Source: Caulobacter sp. Root655
GTDB lineage: Bacteria; Pseudomonadota; Alphaproteobacteria; Caulobacterales; Caulobacteraceae
DNA length: 64,000 bases
Direction: 5' to 3'
Assembly (NCBI RefSeq): GCF_001427665.1
Contig: NZ_LMHC01000021.1
Span: 62,001-126,000 of the forward strand
In this document: in pieces, positions 7,434 through 16,554 of the stretch
How positions within the stretch are numbered: the stretch's first letter is position 1
Layout: each line of letters starts with the position of its first letter
Notes under the pieces: generated by a model
Told to the model about the DNA's origin: nothing
Seen by the model: only the letters and a program-made list of their open reading frames with translations
Databases searched by the model: none
Made by a program: the position numbers and the translations under genes

Positions 7434-9794
7434 TCAGGCGGGAACGGGCCTGCCCTCCGTGCTCAGCGTCCGGCGCGCGACCTTGGCGGCGGCGACCATG
7501 TTGACGAGCGCGGCGCGGGTTTCCGGCCACTTGCGGGTCTTGAGGCCGCAGTCGGGATTGACCCAAAGCTGGCCGGCCGACAGCCGGGTCCGGGCGGCGC
7601 TCAGCAGCTGCGTCATTTCTTCCACCGCCGGTACGCGCGGCGAGTGGATGTCGTAGACGCCGGGCCCGATCTCGGCCGGATAGGCATAGCTGGCGAAGGC
7701 GTCGAGCAGCTCCATCTTCGAGCGCGCGGTCTCGATAGAGATGACGTCGGCGTCCATGGCGCCGATGGCGGCGATGATGTCGTTGAACTCCGAATAGCAC
7801 ATGTGGGTGTGGATCTGGGTGTGGTCGGCGACGCCGGAGGCCGTCAGTCGGAAACACTCGACCGCCCAGGACAGGTAGGCCTCCCAGTCGCCGCGTCGCA
7901 GCGGCAGGCCTTCGCGCAGGGCCGCCTCGTCGATCTGGATGACCTTGGCGCCGGCCGCTTCCAGATCGACGACCTCGTCGCGGATCGCCAGGGCGATCTG
8001 CCGGCAGGCCAGTTCGCGCGGGACGTCGTCACGCACGAACGACCAGTTGAGGATGGTCACCGGGCCGGTCAGCATGCCCTTCATCGGACGGTCGGTCAGG
8101 CCCTGGGCATAGCGCCACCATTCCACGGTCATCGGCGCGGGGCGCGAGACGTCGCCATAGAGGATCGGCGGGCGCACGCAGCGCGAGCCGTAGGACTGCA
8201 CCCATCCATGCCTGGTGAAGGTGAAGCCCGACAGTTGCTCGCCGAAATACTGCACCATGTCGTTGCGCTCGAACTCGCCGTGCACCAGGACGTCTAGGCC
8301 GACCTCCTCCTGCCAGGCGACGGCACGGGCGGTTTCCTCACGCAGGAACACCGCGTATTCGGCGTCGCTCAACCCGCCCTTGCCATGGGCCGAACGGGCC
8401 TTGCGGACCGCTTCGGTCTGGGGGAACGAGCCGATGGTGGTGGTCGGGAAGGCGGGCAGATTCAGCCGCGGGATCTGCAGCGCCTGCCGGCGGCTGAAGC
8501 CGGACTGGCGACTGGCCATGGCCGGCGTCGTGGCGGCCAGGCGCGCGGCCACCGTTGCGTCATGGATCTTCGGCGAGGTCCGGCGGGCCTGGGCCGCCGA
8601 CGTGCTGGCCGCCAGGGCCGGCGCGACGCTGGTCCGACCTTCGTTCAAGGCCTTGGCCAGCACGGCCAGTTCCTCGATCTTCTGGACGGCGAAGGCCAGC
8701 CATTGGCGGACCTCCGGATCGAGCGCCGTTTCGATCTCCAGGTCGATCGGGGTGTGCAGCAATGAGCAGGAGGGGGCCAGGATGACCCGGTCGCCGCCCC
8801 GCGCCGAGACGATGGGGTCCAGGCGGTCGAGCAGGGCTTGCAGATCGGCGCGCCAGACGTTGCGGCCGTCGATCACCCCGAGAGACAGGACCAGGCTGTC
8901 GCGGCAGTGCGCCAGGACGGCGTTCAGCTGTTCCGGGGCTCGGACCATGTCGATGTGCAACCCGTCGACCGGCAGGTTGGCGGCGGTCGAAAGGTTGTCG
9001 CCGTAGCCGCCGAAATAGCTGGTCAGCATCAGGCGCAGGCCGGGTGTGGCGTGACTGAGGGCGCCGTAGGCGCGGCGCAGTTCGGCTCGCTCGAAATCGG
9101 TGAGGTCGAGGGCCAGGCACGGCTCGTCGATCTGCACCCAGTCGGCGCCGGCCGCCGTCAGGCGTTGCAGGGCGTCGATATAGATCGGGACCAGGGCCGA
9201 CAGCAGGGAAAGCGGCTCAAACCCCGCGTCCCGGGTCTTGGCCAGCTTGAGGAAGGTCACCGGGCCCAGCAGCACGGGCCGGGTGTGGATCCCCAGGGCC
9301 TTGGCCTCGAGGAACTCGTCGATCGCCTTGGTCGAGGCCAGGACGAAGGCCTGGTCGCGCGACACCTCGGGGGCCAGGTAGTGGTAGTTGGTGTCGAACC
9401 ACTTGGTCATCTCCATGGCTGGCAGGCCGGCGCCGTGGTCATGGGAATGGCCGTGGGCGCAGGCCTCCTCGCTCGCGGCCCCCTGGGTTCCCCGGGCCAT
9501 GGCGAAATAGGCGGCGGTGTCGATCGGTCCGCCGGTCCAGCCGTAGGCCGACGGGATGGCGCCGACCATGACGCTGGTGTCCAGCACATGGTCGTAGAGC
9601 GAGAAATCGTTGCTGGGCACGTGGTTCACGCCCAGCGCCTTCTGGCGTTCCCAGGTCTGGGCGCGAAGCTTGGCGGCGGTCGCGAGCAGGGTGGGGGCGT
9701 CTGTTCTGCCCGCCCAGTGATCCTCGAGCGCGGTCTTCAGTTCGCGGCGTGGGCCGATGCGGGGAAAGCCCAGGGTGGCGATGGTGACGGTCAT
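7434..9794 (-). CDS. metE: Cobalamin-independent methionine synthase
   Basis: 786 residues from ATG 9794 ([20 protein letters not shown]), the usual start and length of MetE; upstream in-frame starts lie in the riboswitch expression platform. It transfers the methyl group of 5-methyltetrahydropteroyltri-glutamate to homocysteine. The C-terminal barrel has [12 protein letters not shown] (zinc-binding His and Cys, about nt 7790-7825) and NPDCGLKTR (third zinc Cys, about nt 7545-7570). The N-terminal barrel carries a His-rich insert (HGHSHDHG, about nt 9433-9456) that could bind metal, which is unusual. Expression is probably shut off by B12 through the upstream riboswitch. Confidence 0.96.
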   Translation of the reverse strand: MTVTIATLGFPRIGPRRELKTALEDHWAGRTDAPTLLATAAKLRAQTWERQKALGVNHVPSNDFSLYDHVLDTSVMVGAIPSAYGWTGGPIDTAAYFAMARGTQGAASEEACAHGHSHDHGAGLPAMEMTKWFDTNYHYLAPEVSRDQAFVLASTKAIDEFLEAKALGIHTRPVLLGPVTFLKLAKTRDAGFEPLSLLSALVPIYIDALQRLTAAGADWVQIDEPCLALDLTDFERAELRRAYGALSHATPGLRLMLTSYFGGYGDNLSTAANLPVDGLHIDMVRAPEQLNAVLAHCRDSLVLSLGVIDGRNVWRADLQALLDRLDPIVSARGGDRVILAPSCSLLHTPIDLEIETALDPEVRQWLAFAVQKIEELAVLAKALNEGRTSVAPALAASTSAAQARRTSPKIHDATVAARLAATTPAMASRQSGFSRRQALQIPRLNLPAFPTTTIGSFPQTEAVRKARSAHGKGGLSDAEYAVFLREETARAVAWQEEVGLDVLVHGEFERNDMVQYFGEQLSGFTFTRHGWVQSYGSRCVRPPILYGDVSRPAPMTVEWWRYAQGLTDRPMKGMLTGPVTILNWSFVRDDVPRELACRQIALAIRDEVVDLEAAGAKVIQIDEAALREGLPLRRGDWEAYLSWAVECFRLTASGVADHTQIHTHMCYSEFNDIIAAIGAMDADVISIETARSKMELLDAFASYAYPAEIGPGVYDIHSPRVPAVEEMTQLLSAARTRLSAGQLWVNPDCGLKTRKWPETRAALVNMVAAAKVARRTLSTEGRPVPA

Positions 9795-9914
9795 TTTCAA
9801 AAGCCTCTGCCGGTGTTGCGACGAGAGGCTGGTCGGGGCGCGCGCGACGGATCGCGCACGAGCCATCGCGGCCCGGTCGCGCCTTGCTAGCGACCAGACC
9901 GGGCACCCCGCCGG

Positions 9915-10140
9915 AGGACGTTATCTGTCGGGGCAGGTCTCCTGGCTCACGGGTCAATGCCCCTGTCCTGGCCTTCCCGACACGCCACCGATCCAGCTCG
10001 GCGTGTCAGTGACACTCATCGGACAGCGGCTCACCGCTCACAGTTGCGGGGGCAGCGCCGGCCTCGGGTTTTCACGCCCTCACCGACTTCCCTCTTAGCT
10101 CCGGAATCGCGAAGACCCCGGAGAACCACGACGAGCCTAT
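9915..10140 (-). ncRNA. Cobalamin (B12) riboswitch controlling metE
   Basis: Read on the minus strand, the B12 box appears as GAGCCAGGAGACCTGCC (about 9932-9948). The upstream core contains AGGGAA, CGGTG and GCTGCCCCCGCAACTGTG (about 10037-10054), the hallmark order of the cobalamin aptamer. Between the B12 box and the metE ATG, CCCGGTC (about 9897-9903) can pair with GACCGGG (about 9870-9876); no U-tract follows, so control may act at translation or through Rho. Ends are approximate. By analogy with other metE riboswitches, binding of adenosyl- or methylcobalamin should reduce metE expression. Confidence 0.93.
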
Positions 10141-10171
10141 CTGGGACCAATCCACGTGGCGCGTCAATGGG

Positions 10172-10193
10172 GACATAAAGATATCCTTATGTC
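10172..10193. promoter_or_regulatory. 22-bp near-perfect palindrome upstream of the metE riboswitch
   Basis: GACATAA (10172-10178) and TTATGTC (10187-10193) flank a central GATATC, with only one mismatched pair (A10179 with C10186). It lies just 5' of the riboswitch and 13 bp after the dctD stop, so it should sit at the metE promoter. The ATAAAGATATC core resembles the operator I recall for SahR, the ArsR-family S-adenosylhomocysteine-responsive repressor of methionine genes; the regulator itself is not in the window. Confidence 0.65.
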
Positions 10194-10205
10194 ATTTCGC
10201 AGGCT

Positions 10206-11552
10206 TCACTTCGCGCGCTGGCGGTGCTTGTCGAGGTTCAGCTTGTGGCGTTCCACCTTGTCGTAGAAGGTCTTGCGCGGGATGCGCAGGAGGCCGAGCG
10301 CCGCGCGGACGTCTCCGCCGCTGCTGGTCAGGGCTTCCTCGATGAGGTGCGCCTCATAGGTCGCGACGCGTTCCGGCAGCGAGCCGAGTTCGGCGGCCTG
10401 GGGCAGGCCGGCCTGGTCGGAAAGCCCCAGGGCGACACGCTGGGCGTAGTGGTTGAGCTCCCGCACATTGCCCGGCCAATCGTGGTTGAGCAGCCGCCAG
10501 TGGATGGCGTCGTCGACCGCCCGCGGCGACCCGCCCAGGCGCTCGGCGGCCCGTGCCAGGAAGTGCGCGAACAGCAGCGGGATGTCGTCGCGCCGCTCGC
10601 GCAGCGGTGGAATGCGGATCCGCACGACATCCAGCCTGTGGAACAGGTCCTCGCGAAACCGTCCGGAGGTGACCGCCGCGCCGAGGTTGGTCTTGGCCGC
10701 GGCGACGACGCGGATGTCCAGGGTGCGGGGGCGATTGGAGCCCAGGGGCACGATCTCGCGCTCTTCCAGCAGGCGAAGGAACTTGCCCTGGGCGTCGAGG
10801 GGCAGGGTCTCGATCTCGTCGAGGAACAGGGTGCCGCGATCAGCCTGTTCGATGCGCCCGATGCGCTGGCGGACCGCGCCGTTGAAGGCCCCCAGTTCAT
10901 GGCCGAACAGCTCGCTCTCCAGCATGCTTGACGGCAGGGCCGCGCAGTCCATGGTCACGAACTCGCGGTCGCGCCGTCGCCCCCATAGATGCAGGGCCCG
11001 CGCCGCCAACTCCTTGCCGACACCGGTCTCGCCCTCCAGCAGCACGTCGACGTCGGCGTTGGCCAACTGCCGCAGGGTGGAGCGCAGGCGCTCCATCACG
11101 GCCGTCTGGCCGAGCAACGGCCCGTCGCCCTGGGCGGCGTCGGCGGCGGCGCGCAGCCGGCGGTTCTCCAGCACCAGGCGGCGCGTCTCCAGGGCCCGCC
11201 GGACGCTGGAGACCAGGCGTTCGGGCGCATAGGGCTTGGCGACGAAGTCGTAGACGCCCTCATGCAGGGCCTCGACCGCCTCGGCGACGTCGGCGTGGCC
11301 GGTGATCAGGATGACCGGCAGGTTCTTGTCCTGATCACGCAGGCGACGGAACAGCTGGCGACCGTCCATCCTCGGCATGCGGATGTCGCTGACCACCACG
11401 CCGGGAAAGCTGTCGGACAGATCGGCCAGGGCCTCTTCGGCCGAGGCGAAGGCCAGAACGTCGAAGCCCGCCAGCTGCAGGGTCTGGACGTTGGCCCCGC
11501 GCAGGGCGTCGTCGTCGTCGATGAAGGCGACCTGGTTGACGGAAAGCTGCAT
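10206..11552 (-). CDS. dctD: C4-dicarboxylate response regulator, sigma-54 activator
   Basis: 448 residues in NtrC-type order: receiver domain (1-120; phospho-acceptor Asp in VVVSDIRMP), AAA+ domain (about 145-380; Walker A GETGVGKE, Walker B GTLFLDEIE) and a Fis-type HTH at the C-terminus (ALGLLRIPRKTFYDKVERH). The sigma-54 contact loop reads GAFNGA, with Asn224 in place of the normally essential threonine of GAFTGA. The start abuts the dctB stop with no gap, so kinase and regulator are co-translated. Pairing with DctB and the nearby dctA gives the functional call: activation of dicarboxylate uptake when succinate, fumarate or malate is present. Confidence 0.9.
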   Translation of the reverse strand: MQLSVNQVAFIDDDDALRGANVQTLQLAGFDVLAFASAEEALADLSDSFPGVVVSDIRMPRMDGRQLFRRLRDQDKNLPVILITGHADVAEAVEALHEGVYDFVAKPYAPERLVSSVRRALETRRLVLENRRLRAAADAAQGDGPLLGQTAVMERLRSTLRQLANADVDVLLEGETGVGKELAARALHLWGRRRDREFVTMDCAALPSSMLESELFGHELGAFNGAVRQRIGRIEQADRGTLFLDEIETLPLDAQGKFLRLLEEREIVPLGSNRPRTLDIRVVAAAKTNLGAAVTSGRFREDLFHRLDVVRIRIPPLRERRDDIPLLFAHFLARAAERLGGSPRAVDDAIHWRLLNHDWPGNVRELNHYAQRVALGLSDQAGLPQAAELGSLPERVATYEAHLIEEALTSSGGDVRAALGLLRIPRKTFYDKVERHKLNLDKHRQRAK

Positions 11553-13385
11553 CTAGCGGGCCTTGGGCAAGGTGATGACGAAGCGCGCGCCCGGGCCGGG
11601 CTCGAGCGTCAGTTCGCCGCCGAACTCGGTGACGATGTCACGGCTGATGACCAGGCCGAGGCCCAGGCCTCGCGGCTTGGTGGTGGCGAAGGGGGTGAAC
11701 AGGGTCTTCACCACCTGGGGCGCCAGGCCGGGGCCGTTGTCGGCGATCACGATCCGCACCTGGTTCCGGCGCGAGGAGACCTGGATCGCGATTTCGGGAT
11801 CGACCGCGCCGTCCAACGCCTCGATGGCGTTCTGCAGCAGGTTGACCAGGACCTGTTCCAGGCGGAAGCGCTCGGCCATCACCCGCAGGTCCTCGTTCGC
11901 TTCCGACCGCACGACGCGGACGCCCTGCTGGCGGATGCGCGGTCCGGCCAGCAGCAGGGCGCCCTCGATCGCCTCGTGCGCCCTCACCGGGGCCGGCGGC
12001 GCGCTGGTCTTGCGCGCGAAGGCGCGGAGCTGGTCGGTGATCAGGCCGATCCGGTCGGTCAGGCCGGCGATCAGGCCCAGATTGCTGCGCGCGGTGTCGG
12101 GATCGGCGCGATCGAGGAACACCGCGGCGTTGTCGGCATAGGCGCGAATGGCCGCGACCGGCTGGTTGATCTCGTGGGCCACGCCCGCCGCGATCTGGCC
12201 CAGGGTGGCCAGCTTGTTGGACTGCACCAGTTCGTCCTGCATCAGGTGGACGTGAGCCTCGGCCCGGCGCCGTTCCTCCATCTCGATCGTCAGCTTGCGG
12301 TTGGTCTTGCGCAGCTCGGCCGTGCGTTCCCCGACCCGGGCTTCCAGTTCGGCGCGGGCGGCCTCCTGGCGGGTGGCGCGCACCGTGGCCTGGCCTCGCC
12401 ACCGCAACAGGGCCGCCCCGAAGCCACAAGCCGCCAGGCCGATCAACAGGGCCACGGCCCGGGCCGCGGCCACCGCCGTCCGCAGCGTCGCGCCGGTCGG
12501 CGTCAAGGTGAACACCGTCCAGCCCGCCGCGCCGGGGTCGGCGCTGGCGGCCATGAACCGGGCGGACGACTGGCCGGGCAGGGCGACCGAGACCAGGGCC
12601 GGGGCTCGGGCGGCCGCCACGGGCGGCTTGATATCCAGAACCGTGAACGGCGCCTCGCCGAACCGGTGCTCGGCGCGTAGCCGCCGCTGCTCGGCGGCCG
12701 GCAGGGGCGAAAGTGTCGAGAACCGCCAGGGCGCGATCGACGTCACCAGGATCACGCCCTCGGCGTCGGCCGCGAAGGCCGGTTCCGCCGACGACCAGTC
12801 GGCTTCGAGCTGCTCGAACTCGACTTTGACCACGACCACGCCCAGCAAGCCGTCCGGGCCGTCGACCCGGCGCGACATGAACAGGCCGGGGCGACGGCTG
12901 ACCGTGCCCAGGGCGAAAAGCTCGGCGACGCCCGCCCGCTGGGCGTCGCGGAAATAGGGGCGAAAGCTGTAGTCGGAGCCGACGAAGCTGGTGGGCTGTC
13001 GCCAGTTGCTGGCGGCGATGGTCATGCCCCGGGCGTTCAGCAGATAGATGACAGCGGCGCGCGTGCCCTCGCTGAGGGTTTCGAGCTTGCGGTTCAGCGC
13101 GCCGATCCCGGCCGGATCGGTCGACCGCAGGACCGCCGCCACGTCGGGGTCCTGGGCCAGGACGAAGGGCAGGGAGCGGTGCTTGGCCAGCTCGCTGCGC
13201 AGCACCGCCGCGTGCAGGGCGGCGGAGGTCTGGGCCTGGCGGGACAGATCGGCCGTGGCCCGTCGTTCGGCGACGGCGCCGGCGGACCAAACGGCGGCGA
13301 CCAGCAGCACGAACGAAACGGCGACGAACACCGTCCAGCGCCGGGTGATCGGGTCTCTCGGATTCGGCGGCGACGGCGAAGTCAT
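11553..13385 (-). CDS. dctB: C4-dicarboxylate sensor histidine kinase
   Basis: About 610 residues from ATG 13385. A first transmembrane helix (VFVAVSFVLLVAAVWSAGAVA), a periplasmic double-PAS type sensor region (about 45-280, with VIYLLNARGMTIAASNWRQP) and a second helix (AVALLIGLAACGFGAALL) are followed by a coiled coil, the HisKA box (GQIAAGVAHEINQPVAAIRA, phospho-accepting His) and an HATPase_c domain (DNGPGLA, then GLGLGLVIS). This is the DctB layout. A GTG at 13421 would extend the frame by 12 codons, but that places a likely activator-binding palindrome in the coding region and has no good ribosome-binding site, so I use 13385. The partner is dctD. Confidence 0.9.
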   Translation of the reverse strand: MTSPSPPNPRDPITRRWTVFVAVSFVLLVAAVWSAGAVAERRATADLSRQAQTSAALHAAVLRSELAKHRSLPFVLAQDPDVAAVLRSTDPAGIGALNRKLETLSEGTRAAVIYLLNARGMTIAASNWRQPTSFVGSDYSFRPYFRDAQRAGVAELFALGTVSRRPGLFMSRRVDGPDGLLGVVVVKVEFEQLEADWSSAEPAFAADAEGVILVTSIAPWRFSTLSPLPAAEQRRLRAEHRFGEAPFTVLDIKPPVAAARAPALVSVALPGQSSARFMAASADPGAAGWTVFTLTPTGATLRTAVAAARAVALLIGLAACGFGAALLRWRGQATVRATRQEAARAELEARVGERTAELRKTNRKLTIEMEERRRAEAHVHLMQDELVQSNKLATLGQIAAGVAHEINQPVAAIRAYADNAAVFLDRADPDTARSNLGLIAGLTDRIGLITDQLRAFARKTSAPPAPVRAHEAIEGALLLAGPRIRQQGVRVVRSEANEDLRVMAERFRLEQVLVNLLQNAIEALDGAVDPEIAIQVSSRRNQVRIVIADNGPGLAPQVVKTLFTPFATTKPRGLGLGLVISRDIVTEFGGELTLEPGPGARFVITLPKAR

Positions 13386-13404
13386 GCGGCGGCCCGTGAA
13401 GGTA

Positions 13405-13452
13405 TGTGCGGATTTTCGCACACAATGCCGCCGCGTTGGCGGGAAATCGCCA
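13405..13452. promoter_or_regulatory. Tandem inverted repeats, probable DctD upstream activating sites
   Basis: Site 1 is TGTGCG-6 nt-CGCACA (13405-13422); site 2 is TGGCG-6 nt-CGCCA (13437-13452). Their centres are 31 bp apart, about three helical turns, so both would face the same side of the DNA. They sit between divergent dctB and dctA, about 175-220 bp upstream of dctA, where the tandem DctD sites of rhizobial dctA are known to lie. Confidence 0.5.
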
Positions 13453-13627
13453 CATCCTCTGCGCGCCCAGGTGGATGGAGAGGGGTAAAAATCAACAAAA
13501 TCAATACCTAATGGCCTATGCCTACTGTGCTTGCGCCGCTTTCGTTCAACAAGGATCGTCTAACCAAGCGCCTTCGCAAAGACGCGGGAACGGAAACGCG
13601 GCCCTAGGGCCAACCCATGAGGCGACA

Positions 13628-14965
13628 GTGAAGACAATCAGCACCACCGCGCCCGCGCGGCCCCAGCGCTTCTACCAGCACCTCTACTTCCAGGTGCTGG
13701 CCGCCATCGTGCTGGGCGCGACCATCGGGCATTTCTGGCCGCATGTCGGCGAGTCCCTCAAGCCGCTGGGCGACGGCTTCATCAAGCTGGTCAAGATGAT
13801 CATCGCGCCGGTGATCTTCCTCACCGTCGTCACCGGCATCGCCGGCATGCGGGACCTGGACAAGGTCGGTCGCGTGGCCCTCAAGGCCTTCATCTACTTC
13901 CTGGTGTTCTCGACCCTGGCCCTGATCATCGGCCTGGTCGTCGCCAATGTCGTCCATCCTGGCGCCGGCATGAACATCGACCCCGCCAGCCTCGATTCCC
14001 ACGCCGTGGCCTCCTACGCCTCCAAGGCTCATGACCAGACCATCGTCGGCTTTCTGCTGCACGTGATCCCCGACACCGTGGTCAGCGCCTTCGCCGAGGG
14101 CGAGATCCTGCAGGTGCTGTTCTTCTCGATCCTGTTTGGCCTGTCCCTGGCCCTGATCGGCGATCGCGGCCAGCCGGTGCTCAACCTGCTGAACTCCGTT
14201 GGCGAGGCGTTCTTCAAGCTGGTGCACGTGCTGATGAAGGCCGCGCCGATCGGCGCCTTCGGGGCCTTCGCCTTCACCATCGGCAAGTACGGCATCGGCT
14301 CGGTCGTCAACCTGGCCGCCCTGGTGGGCACCTTCTACCTGACCTCGATCCTGTTCGTGGTCGTGATCCTGGGCCTGGTCGCCAAGGCCAACGGCTTCTC
14401 GATCTTCCGCCTGATCCGTTATCTGAAGGCCGAGCTGCTGCTGGTGCTGGGCACCAGCTCCTCGGAAGCCGCGCTGCCCAGCCTGATCGAGAAGCTCGAA
14501 CGGGCCGGCTGCCCAAAGTCCGTCGTCGGGCTGGTCGTGCCCCTGGGCTATTCGTTCAATCTGGACGGCACCAACATCTACATGACTCTGGCGGCCCTGT
14601 TCATCGCCCAGGCCACCGGCGTCCACCTGACACTGGGCGACCAGCTGCTGCTGCTGGGCGTGGCCATGCTGAGCTCGAAGGGCGCGGCGGGAGTCACGGG
14701 CGCGGGGTTCATCACCCTGGCGGCCACCCTGTCGGTGGTGCCCTCGGTGCCGGTGGCCGGCATGGCCCTGATCCTGGGCGTCGACCGCTTCATGTCCGAA
14801 TGCCGGGCCCTGACCAACTTCATGGGCAACGCCGTGGCCACCATCGTGGTCTCGCGCTGGGAGCGCGGCCTGGACGCGGACCAATTGGAGGCGGCCCTGG
14901 CCGGCCATCCGGCCCCGTCGGACGTCGAGCCCTCGCCGGACTCGATCACGGTCGCGGCCGAATAG
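13628..14965 (+). CDS. dctA: C4-dicarboxylate:cation symporter (DAACS family)
   Basis: 445 residues from GTG 13628, which has GAGG 7 nt upstream; the frame is open further upstream but those residues look non-coding. It imports succinate, fumarate and malate across the inner membrane. It is a hydrophobic multi-spanning protein starting [22 protein letters not shown]. The DAACS family signatures are present: the serine-rich [13 protein letters not shown] hairpin motif, [13 protein letters not shown], and the C-terminal [17 protein letters not shown] with [13 protein letters not shown]. It is divergent from dctB/dctD and is followed 81 bp later by a porin gene that probably provides the matching outer-membrane pore. 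Confidence 0.95.
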   Translation: MKTISTTAPARPQRFYQHLYFQVLAAIVLGATIGHFWPHVGESLKPLGDGFIKLVKMIIAPVIFLTVVTGIAGMRDLDKVGRVALKAFIYFLVFSTLALIIGLVVANVVHPGAGMNIDPASLDSHAVASYASKAHDQTIVGFLLHVIPDTVVSAFAEGEILQVLFFSILFGLSLALIGDRGQPVLNLLNSVGEAFFKLVHVLMKAAPIGAFGAFAFTIGKYGIGSVVNLAALVGTFYLTSILFVVVILGLVAKANGFSIFRLIRYLKAELLLVLGTSSSEAALPSLIEKLERAGCPKSVVGLVVPLGYSFNLDGTNIYMTLAALFIAQATGVHLTLGDQLLLLGVAMLSSKGAAGVTGAGFITLAATLSVVPSVPVAGMALILGVDRFMSECRALTNFMGNAVATIVVSRWERGLDADQLEAALAGHPAPSDVEPSPDSITVAAE

Positions 14966-15046
14966 GCGCTACCCTCCCACCCGGATCCTGATCCTGACCC
15001 CTGACCTTCTTCCAGCGCGCGGCGCCGGAGAGGGGGAGACTCCGCC

Positions 15047-16483
15047 ATGCGCATCCTTTTCGCCACCACGGCCCTCGTCGCCGCCAGTCTCGCCGGCGCG
15101 GCCCACGCCGAAGATTCCGACCTCGCCGCGCTGAAGGCGCAGATCCAGGCGCTGCAGGCGCGGCTCGACGTCCTCGAACGCCAGGCCGTGACCCCGACCG
15201 CCCCGCCAACGGCCGCGCCCGCCGCCGCCGCGCCGATCGCCACCCTGGCGCCCAAACCGTCGACCGAGCCGATCCGCTGGGAGAACTCGCCGCGCTTCAC
15301 CGACGCGTCGGGGGCGACCTTCAAGCTACGTGGCCGGATGTCGCTCGACGCCGTGGACTCGACCACCGAGCGCGACGGCCTGGCCGACTACCACGCCCGT
15401 CAGTTCAAGGCCCGCCAGCTGTTCCTCGGCGTCGAGGGCCAGACCGGCCGCTGGGCCTATCGCCTGGAGGGCGGCGCGGTCAGCGGCGGCGCCTGGGGCT
15501 GGGACGACGCGATCATCGAATACAAGCTGAGCAACCAGACCTCGCTGCTGGCCGGCAACCAGAAGGCCGCCTCGCTGGAGGGGCTGACCTCGTTCAAGTC
15601 GATCACCTTCATGGAGCGCGGCGCCTATGGCGACCTGATCGACGCCGGCTACACCCTGGCCCTGGAGGCGGTGCGGACCGGTTCCAACTGGTCGCTGTGG
15701 GCGGCCCTGCAGGGCGACAGCATCAACAAGACCGAGGCCACCGGCGGCTATGACCCCAACCAGGCGGTCGAGCGCATGGGCGCCACGGTGCGGGCCACCT
15801 GGTCGCCCAAGCTGTCCTCGGACGACCGCCTGCACCTGGGGGCCTGGGCGCGCCGGCGCGATCGCGGCGGCGAGACCGGCTTCACCTATTCGGCCGCCGC
15901 CAACACCGCCTTCCGGCCGCAGACCTCGTCAGGCGCGACCTTGCTCAGCACCGGCGCGGTCGGCGACGGCGACACCACCCTGGCCCTGGAAGGCGCCTGG
16001 GTGCACCGCGCCCTGTCGCTGCAGGCCGAGGCCGCCCAGATCAGGGTCGACCGCATCGCCACCAGCCTGAGCCCGACCCTCGGCGGCTCGAACTTCGACA
16101 TCGTCACCGCCTACGCCGCCGCCAGCTGGTTCCCGACCGGCGAGACCCGGCCCTACAATCCCAATGGCTCGTTCGGGCGGATCAAGGTGCTCCACCCGCT
16201 CGACAAGGGCGGCCTGGGCGCGGTGGAGCTGGCGGCTCGCTATGACTACGCCGACCTCAGCGACATGGCGGCCAATACGGCGGTCGCTCCGTCGCTGCAA
16301 ACCAGCCTGGCCACGGCCGGGATCTATCGCGGCGTCACGGTCGGGGCCAACTGGTACCCCTACAGCTATGTCCGGCTGACCGGAAACCTGACCCGGGCCA
16401 AGATCGACAACCGCAACATCGCCGGGACCCAGCTCGACGCCGACGTCACCGTGGCCCAGGCCCGCCTGCAGGTGGAATTCTGA
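15047..16483 (+). CDS. OprO/OprP-type outer-membrane porin
   Basis: 478 residues: Sec signal peptide (MRILFATTALVAASLAGAAHA, cleaved before EDSD), a short coiled coil typical of trimeric porins of this family (DLAALKAQIQALQARLDVLE), an Ala/Pro linker, then a beta-barrel ending in the aromatic VEF. The family is often annotated phosphate-selective, but its position directly after dctA suggests a pore for dicarboxylates; this is inference from context. No separate promoter is obvious in the 81-bp gap, so co-transcription with dctA is likely. It converges on a GntR-type regulator 71 bp away. Confidence 0.85.
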   Translation: MRILFATTALVAASLAGAAHAEDSDLAALKAQIQALQARLDVLERQAVTPTAPPTAAPAAAAPIATLAPKPSTEPIRWENSPRFTDASGATFKLRGRMSLDAVDSTTERDGLADYHARQFKARQLFLGVEGQTGRWAYRLEGGAVSGGAWGWDDAIIEYKLSNQTSLLAGNQKAASLEGLTSFKSITFMERGAYGDLIDAGYTLALEAVRTGSNWSLWAALQGDSINKTEATGGYDPNQAVERMGATVRATWSPKLSSDDRLHLGAWARRRDRGGETGFTYSAAANTAFRPQTSSGATLLSTGAVGDGDTTLALEGAWVHRALSLQAEAAQIRVDRIATSLSPTLGGSNFDIVTAYAAASWFPTGETRPYNPNGSFGRIKVLHPLDKGGLGAVELAARYDYADLSDMAANTAVAPSLQTSLATAGIYRGVTVGANWYPYSYVRLTGNLTRAKIDNRNIAGTQLDADVTVAQARLQVEF

Positions 16484-16554
16484 GGAGCGGGGCGCCCAAG
16501 CCCTTGGACACCCCCAGCTATCCCCGGTCTCATCCCTGACGGCGGGCGTTTCCT

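Noticed and set aside
13586..13599. GG-N10-GC as a sigma-54 promoter for dctA
   Set aside because: Only the GG and GC match; the TGGCAC and TTGC context is missing. I could not find a convincing -24/-12 element between 13453 and 13627.
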